Source: Synergistales bacterium (GTDB lineage: Bacteria; Synergistota; Synergistia; Synergistales; Aminobacteriaceae). Taken from it: DNA of 45,556 bases. Position numbers and translations under genes: made by a program. Each line of letters opens with the position of its first letter. Positions within the stretch are counted from its first letter, which is position 1. The DNA is taken from positions 1 through 45,556 of the forward strand of contig BNVH01000019.1 of NCBI GenBank assembly GCA_025997955.1, in the 5' to 3' direction. This document shows, piece after piece, positions 41,824 to 45,556 of the stretch. The notes under the pieces were generated by a model, which searched no databases, had not been told where the DNA came from, and was given only the letters and a program-made list of their open reading frames with translations.

Positions 41824-41884
41824 ACGGAACTGGGGATAAAAATATTTTAATCCATTACACTGACACTTGGAAGGTGGAGTTTTT

Positions 41885-42418
41885 ATGCGTATAAACCATA
41901 ACATACCGGCGCTCTATGCCTATAACGCCCTTGGCGATACGAACAACCAGCTTCAAAAGGCCATTCGCAACCTCTCTACGGGCTTACGGATAAACAACGC
42001 CGCAGACGACGCGGCGGGGCTCGCCATCTCCGAAAAAATGCGCTCTCAGATTCGCGGCCTCGACCAAGCCATACGCAACTCCCAAGACGGTATATCCATG
42101 ATCCAGACCGCCGAGGGCGCTCTTACCGAGGTACACTCTATCCTCCAGAGAATCCGCGAACTCACAGTTCAGGCGGCTAATGATACACTCACCGCTACAG
42201 ACCGCACATATGTACAGGGTGAGATAGACCAACTCAAAGATGAAATAAACAGAATAGCGAACACCACGCAGTTCAATAAAAAACTTCTCCTAAGCGGCGA
42301 CGCTTCCGTTCTCTGGTCGAGCGACAAACTCTCGACATCTATCATCGTGCGCGGGGGGGGGGGGGCGAAAAAGACCAATTCGGTCAAAAAATATCAACTG
42401 AGGGCAACTATAAGATAA
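41885..42418 (+). CDS. Flagellin, N-terminal part (frame ends after G13)
   Basis: Flagellin polymerises into the flagellar filament. This frame encodes the conserved N-terminal D0/D1 region: MRINHNIPALYAYNAL, LSTGLRINNAADDAAGLAISEKMRSQIRGL, SMIQTAEGALTEVHSILQRIRELTVQAAND and NRIANTTQFNKKLL. Start ATG 41885 follows GGTGGAG by five bases. At 42353-42365 a run of 13 G puts the frame off, giving a 177-residue product that ends in 17 foreign codons. In the +1-base frame (14 or 11 G) it continues as GEKDQFGQKISTEGNYKINITAEPG, the normal family sequence, into the large downstream frame. The truncated product could not polymerise. Confidence 0.9.
   Translation: MRINHNIPALYAYNALGDTNNQLQKAIRNLSTGLRINNAADDAAGLAISEKMRSQIRGLDQAIRNSQDGISMIQTAEGALTEVHSILQRIRELTVQAANDTLTATDRTYVQGEIDQLKDEINRIANTTQFNKKLLLSGDASVLWSSDKLSTSIIVRGGGGAKKTNSVKKYQLRATIR
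42353..42365 (+). repeat. G13 homopolymer, possible phase-variation switch
   Basis: Thirteen G follow GTGCGC inside the flagellin gene. With 13 the frame shifts off; with 14 or 11 the two flagellin frames join. Runs of this kind change length by slippage during replication and switch genes on and off in many pathogens and commensals. A sequencing or assembly error in the run cannot be excluded. Confidence 0.85.
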
Positions 42419-42447
42419 ATATAACAGCCGAGCCCGGCGCGGCTCAG

Positions 42448-45180
42448 GTGCAGAAGAGCAATATTTTCGAGGTAGCGACGGAATCGGCAGACCCGTCAGC
42501 GCCTGTAAACCCTGTGAACCCTATAAACCCCATAAACCCAGCACCCGCGCCGCGTTACATCATCGACATTGAGAAAAGACAGGATTCAAACGGCGCTACC
42601 TCCGGAATAGGGTGGTCGTTTGATGTTTTGAACGGCGTCCTAACTATCAACGACACGACAGGCAACACATACGAAATCATAGGCACAGGAACGCAAACCT
42701 CAAATCGCGTCGTCGTTACCTCCGGCGCTGATACCAATATTATTCTGTCCGACGTAAATATTGACGTAGGCGCGAGCAACGATAGCGCGTTTGATATGAC
42801 GGGCGCGGAGGTAAAATTATATCTAAAGGGCACAAATACACTGATAAGCGGTGGTCTTAGTCATGCCGGGCTTGAAGCGCCTGATGGCTCCACATTGACC
42901 ATCACAAGCGCTAAAGGAGACGGCTTTCTGGACGGTTCGCTGAACGCTTATGGAAGTTTTGGAAGTGGTGCGGGTATCGGAGGCGGAGGGATGAGATCTG
43001 GCGGTAACATAACAATCAACGGCGGCACTGTTACGGCAACTAGTGGTAACGCTGGCGGAGCGGGTATTGGAGGAGGCGGTCTCGGCGACGGCGGCACTAT
43101 CACTATCAATGGCGGCATGGTCACTGCAACTGCTAGTGCGCTCAGTGCCGGCGCAGGTATCGGAAGCGGAGGTGGTGGCTACGGCGGTAACATAACAATC
43201 GACGGCGGCACTGTTACGGCAACTGGAGGTCAAGCTGGAGCAGGTATAGGCGGTGGCGCGCGCGAGTACGGCGGTGATGCCTCCAGCGGAAGCGGCGGCA
43301 TTATTACGATAACTGGCGGCGTCGTAACCGCTATCGGTGGTAGCAGCGTTAGGGATTATGACGGGGCGGGGATAGGCGGCGGAGGCTGGGGAGGCGATGG
43401 CGGGAATATCACGATAACCGGCGGTGTCGTCACAGCCATTGGTGTTGGAGGAGCGGGTATTGGCGGTGGCAGCCATACTGACCCTACCTATGTTGGCAGC
43501 GGAGGCGGTATTATCACTATCAGCGGCGGCATGGTCATAGCCACTAGCAATGACCGAGGCGCTGGTATAGGTGGTGGCGGCCAGTACGACAGTTCGGGAA
43601 CTGCTGGTCAAGGTGGTACAGTCACAATCAGCGGCGGCACGGTCATAGCCGAGAGCGCAAACGGAGCGGGCATAGGCGGTGGCTCTAACCCCTCCGGCGT
43701 TTTGGGCAGTGGTGGAGTTGCCACAATAACCGGCGGCAGTGTACACACGTCGGACAATCTTTTTACGGGCGGCATCCAATCACAACCTACAAACGGCGCG
43801 GGTGGTAATGTTTACCTTGCGGCATTGACAGTTGATCCCCCCATAGTAGATACCGAAATCACGGCAGGGAGTATAGGCGGCGTGGATTGCGCGGCGACAC
43901 CGAACGCGAGCGCAGGGGTGTACGGTATAAACGACGTATTGACGGACGCGTCCGGCAACGTTTATTTCTGGTTGCCCGCTGCGAGTTCGGAGTCAATTGA
44001 ACTGACCGCTGGGGGCTTGATTTACGGTAACAACTCCGTGTCGATCGGTATTGGCAATAACAGCGCCGCCACGCTGAGTTTTAAAGGCATATCAGACAGA
44101 GGCGTCAACACCCTCGCCGAAATACGGCAGTTCTACAACGCCAGCGGCGTCTTCACGGTCAACTCTCCCCAAGTCGTCACCATCTACCAAGGCGACGGCA
44201 AAAACACACAGGTCACGCTCTACGCAGACGATACGATGTACAGCGTCGCGAAAAAAATCAACGATGCCATAGCGAACGGCCTTGATCAGGGTCGATATGT
44301 AAGCGGAGGCGGCAACTTCTGCGCAATAGCGGACGGAACGGAAAACACGTCAGAATCCGTGTATAAAAAAGTGCCGGTCTATAGCGACCCGACATACAAC
44401 AGCGACGGCACTGTAAAAGAACCCTCGGTTCTCATCGGATACAAAACTTACGCTACAATGCTCGTCCGAAGCGCTATACCCGGCGCGGGCGGCGAACTGT
44501 ATTTTTCAGGTGACGAGGACGTACTTCAAGCCCTTGGCCTAAACACAATCCAACAGTCAAAAGAAAGCGAGTTCACCGTCACGGTATACGACGCCCATAC
44601 AGGCAATATGATAAACTCGCCTCAACAGGTATCCGGCAACGTGATATACGGAGCCGTAACCGACAATATAGACGTGAAGTTTAACCCCTTGGCCAATATA
44701 AGCGTATCATGGAACGAGAAGACCAAAAGCTATAACTTCTCCCAAATCTCAGAGCCCTACACGACTATAGTTCACATAGCGAACAACGAAACAGTGTTGC
44801 AGGTGGGAGCGAACGAACAGGAAGACCTGACGATACGCTTAGGCAATATGAGCGCGTCCGCACTGGGGCTTGATGGTATCTTGGTCGTCTCAAGAGAACT
44901 CGCCTCCCGCGCCATCACGAGGCTCGACGCCGCTATAACCAAAGTCTCAAAACAACGCGCAACGCTCGGCGCGTATCAGAACAGGTTAGAACACACCATC
45001 ACAAACCTGACAACCGCCTCCACAAACACGACCGCCGCCGAGAGCCGTATCAGAGACGCGGATATGTCTAAGGAAATGCTGAACTTCACGAGATTGCAGA
45101 TTCTCACGCAGTCAGGCACGTCTATGCTCGCTCAGGCGAACCAGCTTCCGCAAACCGTCATCAGCCTCATCCGAGGATAG
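42448..45180 (+). CDS. Flagellin, central adhesin-like and C-terminal part
   Basis: This is the continuation of the flagellin gene in the frame after the G13 run; the frame is open from 42366, and GTG 42448 is only the first start-like codon. It begins with QVQKSNIFEV, has a Pro/Asn repeat linker (PVNPVNPINPINP), and then eight Gly-rich repeats (see the repeat entry). A second middle domain follows (LSFKGISDRGVNTLAEIRQFYNASG...). It ends with the conserved flagellin D0/D1 C-terminus (SRELASRAITRLDAAITKVSKQRATLGAYQNRLEHTITNL...QANQLPQTVISLIRG). If joined, the protein has about 1,100 residues, two to four times the usual flagellin. Confidence 0.88.
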   Translation: MQKSNIFEVATESADPSAPVNPVNPINPINPAPAPRYIIDIEKRQDSNGATSGIGWSFDVLNGVLTINDTTGNTYEIIGTGTQTSNRVVVTSGADTNIILSDVNIDVGASNDSAFDMTGAEVKLYLKGTNTLISGGLSHAGLEAPDGSTLTITSAKGDGFLDGSLNAYGSFGSGAGIGGGGMRSGGNITINGGTVTATSGNAGGAGIGGGGLGDGGTITINGGMVTATASALSAGAGIGSGGGGYGGNITIDGGTVTATGGQAGAGIGGGAREYGGDASSGSGGIITITGGVVTAIGGSSVRDYDGAGIGGGGWGGDGGNITITGGVVTAIGVGGAGIGGGSHTDPTYVGSGGGIITISGGMVIATSNDRGAGIGGGGQYDSSGTAGQGGTVTISGGTVIAESANGAGIGGGSNPSGVLGSGGVATITGGSVHTSDNLFTGGIQSQPTNGAGGNVYLAALTVDPPIVDTEITAGSIGGVDCAATPNASAGVYGINDVLTDASGNVYFWLPAASSESIELTAGGLIYGNNSVSIGIGNNSAATLSFKGISDRGVNTLAEIRQFYNASGVFTVNSPQVVTIYQGDGKNTQVTLYADDTMYSVAKKINDAIANGLDQGRYVSGGGNFCAIADGTENTSESVYKKVPVYSDPTYNSDGTVKEPSVLIGYKTYATMLVRSAIPGAGGELYFSGDEDVLQALGLNTIQQSKESEFTVTVYDAHTGNMINSPQQVSGNVIYGAVTDNIDVKFNPLANISVSWNEKTKSYNFSQISEPYTTIVHIANNETVLQVGANEQEDLTIRLGNMSASALGLDGILVVSRELASRAITRLDAAITKVSKQRATLGAYQNRLEHTITNLTTASTNTTAAESRIRDADMSKEMLNFTRLQILTQSGTSMLAQANQLPQTVISLIRG
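42967..43759 (+). repeat. Eight GAGIGGG...ITI.GG.V units in the flagellin
   Basis: Eight imperfect units of about 29-42 residues follow the pattern GAGIGGG, variable loop, GG, (N/T/I)ITI.GG.V.A. Such short Gly-rich strands are typical of right-handed beta-helix adhesins and carbohydrate-binding surface proteins. At DNA level the units are diverged (GGCGG and GCGGGTATAGG recur), so they are older than recent tandem duplication. Confidence 0.85.
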
Positions 45181-45231
45181 TTGAAAAGGATTCAGAGAGA
45201 CGCTGCTGTCGGGATAAAATATCTATGAACA

Positions 45232-45260
45232 TGGCTCTATCCGTTATGTGGATAGAGCCA
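45232..45260 (+). terminator. Terminator after the flagellin gene
   Basis: TGGCTCTATCC (45232-45242) pairs perfectly with GGATAGAGCCA (45250-45260) across a seven-base loop, and is followed by TTGTGTTTATT. It lies 51 bases after the flagellin stop and shortly before the end of the Rpn-like gene on the other strand. Confidence 0.85.
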
Positions 45261-45269
45261 TTGTGTTTA

Positions 45270-45556
45270 TTATTCACAGCTATCACGTATCTCTTTCTCA
45301 GAAAGACCGCTAACTTTTACGATCCTCTCTATCTCAATCCCCATTTTTAGCATTTCCAACGCCATTTCCCGTTTGCCTTGTTCGGCTCTTTCCGCTCTTG
45401 CTCTCTCCTGCTCCAATAAAAACTCATAGGTGTGTTCGTCGCTGTAGAGATCCAACAGGTATTTCTGATACTTAAAATAACGCTCTCGCTTCCGCTCGTC
45501 GGCCCAAAAGGCCAACTCCACATCTCTCGCCATCGACAGGACTTTGTCCTCCGCCA
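45270..45556 (-). CDS. Rpn/YhgA-like protein, C-terminal part (runs off the window)
   Basis: The frame is open to the window edge (AEDKVLSMARDVELAFWADERKRERYFKYQKYLLDLYSDEHT...). A helical, Arg/Glu-rich region follows (FLLEQERARAERAEQGKREMALEMLKMGIEIERIV), ending KVSGLSEKEIRDSCE. The end is the same kind of tail, a helix followed by SGLSEKEI, as in the Rpn-like gene at 663. The ATG at 45533 is probably internal. The nuclease core must lie to the right. Its downstream end faces the flagellin terminator. Confidence 0.6.
   Translation of the reverse strand, partial: AEDKVLSMARDVELAFWADERKRERYFKYQKYLLDLYSDEHTYEFLLEQERARAERAEQGKREMALEMLKMGIEIERIVKVSGLSEKEIRDSCE

Larger units (their letters stand above)
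41505..41824 (-). mobile_element. IS200/IS605-type remnant with end hairpins
   Basis: The segment between the DUF2442 gene and the flagellin has the traits of a small IS200/IS605-family derivative. One end carries a hairpin CCCCTC...GAGGGG (41511-41516 with 41525-41530). The other carries CCCCGCCA-TGAA-TGGCGGGG (41800-41819) followed by TTTT. Inside it is the tail of a tnpB gene. Two more perfect hairpins lie at 41629-41641 and 41771-41787. No transposase is complete. The exact ends are uncertain because such elements lack inverted repeats and target duplications. Confidence 0.65.

Noticed and set aside
41820..41850. Sigma-28 flagellar promoter before the flagellin
   Set aside because: GGGGATAA resembles the -10 part, but no TAAA-type -35 box lies at the right distance.
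42823..43779. 318-residue minus-strand frame rich in Ala, Ser, Thr and Cys opposite the flagellin repeats
   Set aside because: It is the complement of the Gly-rich repeat region, has no ribosome-binding site and no family pattern, and disappears outside the repeats.

Overview
The window reads as a piece of a Synergistota (Synergistetes) chromosome, probably from an uncultured, motile, host-associated anaerobe. The best taxonomic clue is the surface protein at 13246-14475. It ends in a Gly-rich linker, a Cys, a hydrophobic stretch and a basic tail, which is the layout of the Synerg-CTERM sorting signal. Lipid A genes (msbA, and an lpxK-type kinase fused to an lpxB-like domain), PlsY, flagellin and a chemoreceptor fit a diderm, flagellated cell. 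I saw no tRNA, rRNA or CRISPR array.

Layout. (1) 1-1.6 kb: an ISAs1-type transposase relic and an Rpn/YhgA-like nuclease gene. (2) 1.7-7.75 kb: citC-citX (citrate lyase maturation) on the plus strand. On the minus strand are nikR, a small membrane protein and a miaB-comEA-comEC run that puts DNA-uptake genes behind a tRNA-modification gene. (3) 7.87-15.9 kb: an island. A rhuM-like gene is split into a 5' piece and a 3' piece by two same-orientation IS630-type copies with about 6.1 kb between them. The outer IS ends are intact and the inner ends are lost. The cargo is a membrane-bound LuxR-type regulator diverging from a 622-codon-class double-HTH protein, an orphan Phd antitoxin with a relic partner, a G7-tract repeat cluster, an amber-interrupted small gene and the Synerg-CTERM surface protein. 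(4) 15.9-20.1 kb, minus strand: rsmD-trmB, a phosphomannomutase/phosphoglucomutase and hemW. (5) 20.2-31.5 kb, plus strand: a YerC/TrpR-like regulator, ppk1, a CHAD protein, hflK-hflC, a PIN protein with a small overlapping partner, msbA, the LpxK-LpxB-like fusion and a methyltransferase. (6) 31.5-40.2 kb: a GNAT relic, dnaJ, an ankyrin membrane protein, plsY, a split UxaA-family dehydratase pair, mnmG and a methyl-accepting chemotaxis protein. (7) 40.2-45.5 kb: an accessory stretch with a flagellin 5' fossil, a minimal nucleotidyltransferase, a DUF4160/DUF2442 pair, an IS200/IS605-type remnant with a TnpB C-terminus, and a very large flagellin. The window ends inside a second Rpn-like gene.

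The most striking find is the flagellin at 41885-45180. Its N-terminal and C-terminal halves lie in different frames, separated by a run of 13 G at 42353-42365. A run of 14 or 11 G would join them into one protein of about 1,100 residues with the family-typical DQFGQ region intact. Its central region holds eight Gly-rich GAGIGGG...ITI.GG.V repeats that look like an adhesin beta-helix. This looks like a phase-variable flagellin carrying an adhesin-like domain, unless the run length is a sequencing error. The second find is the IS630-bracketed island in rhuM, whose two IS copies share a Glu-to-Lys change at the third catalytic position of the transposase.
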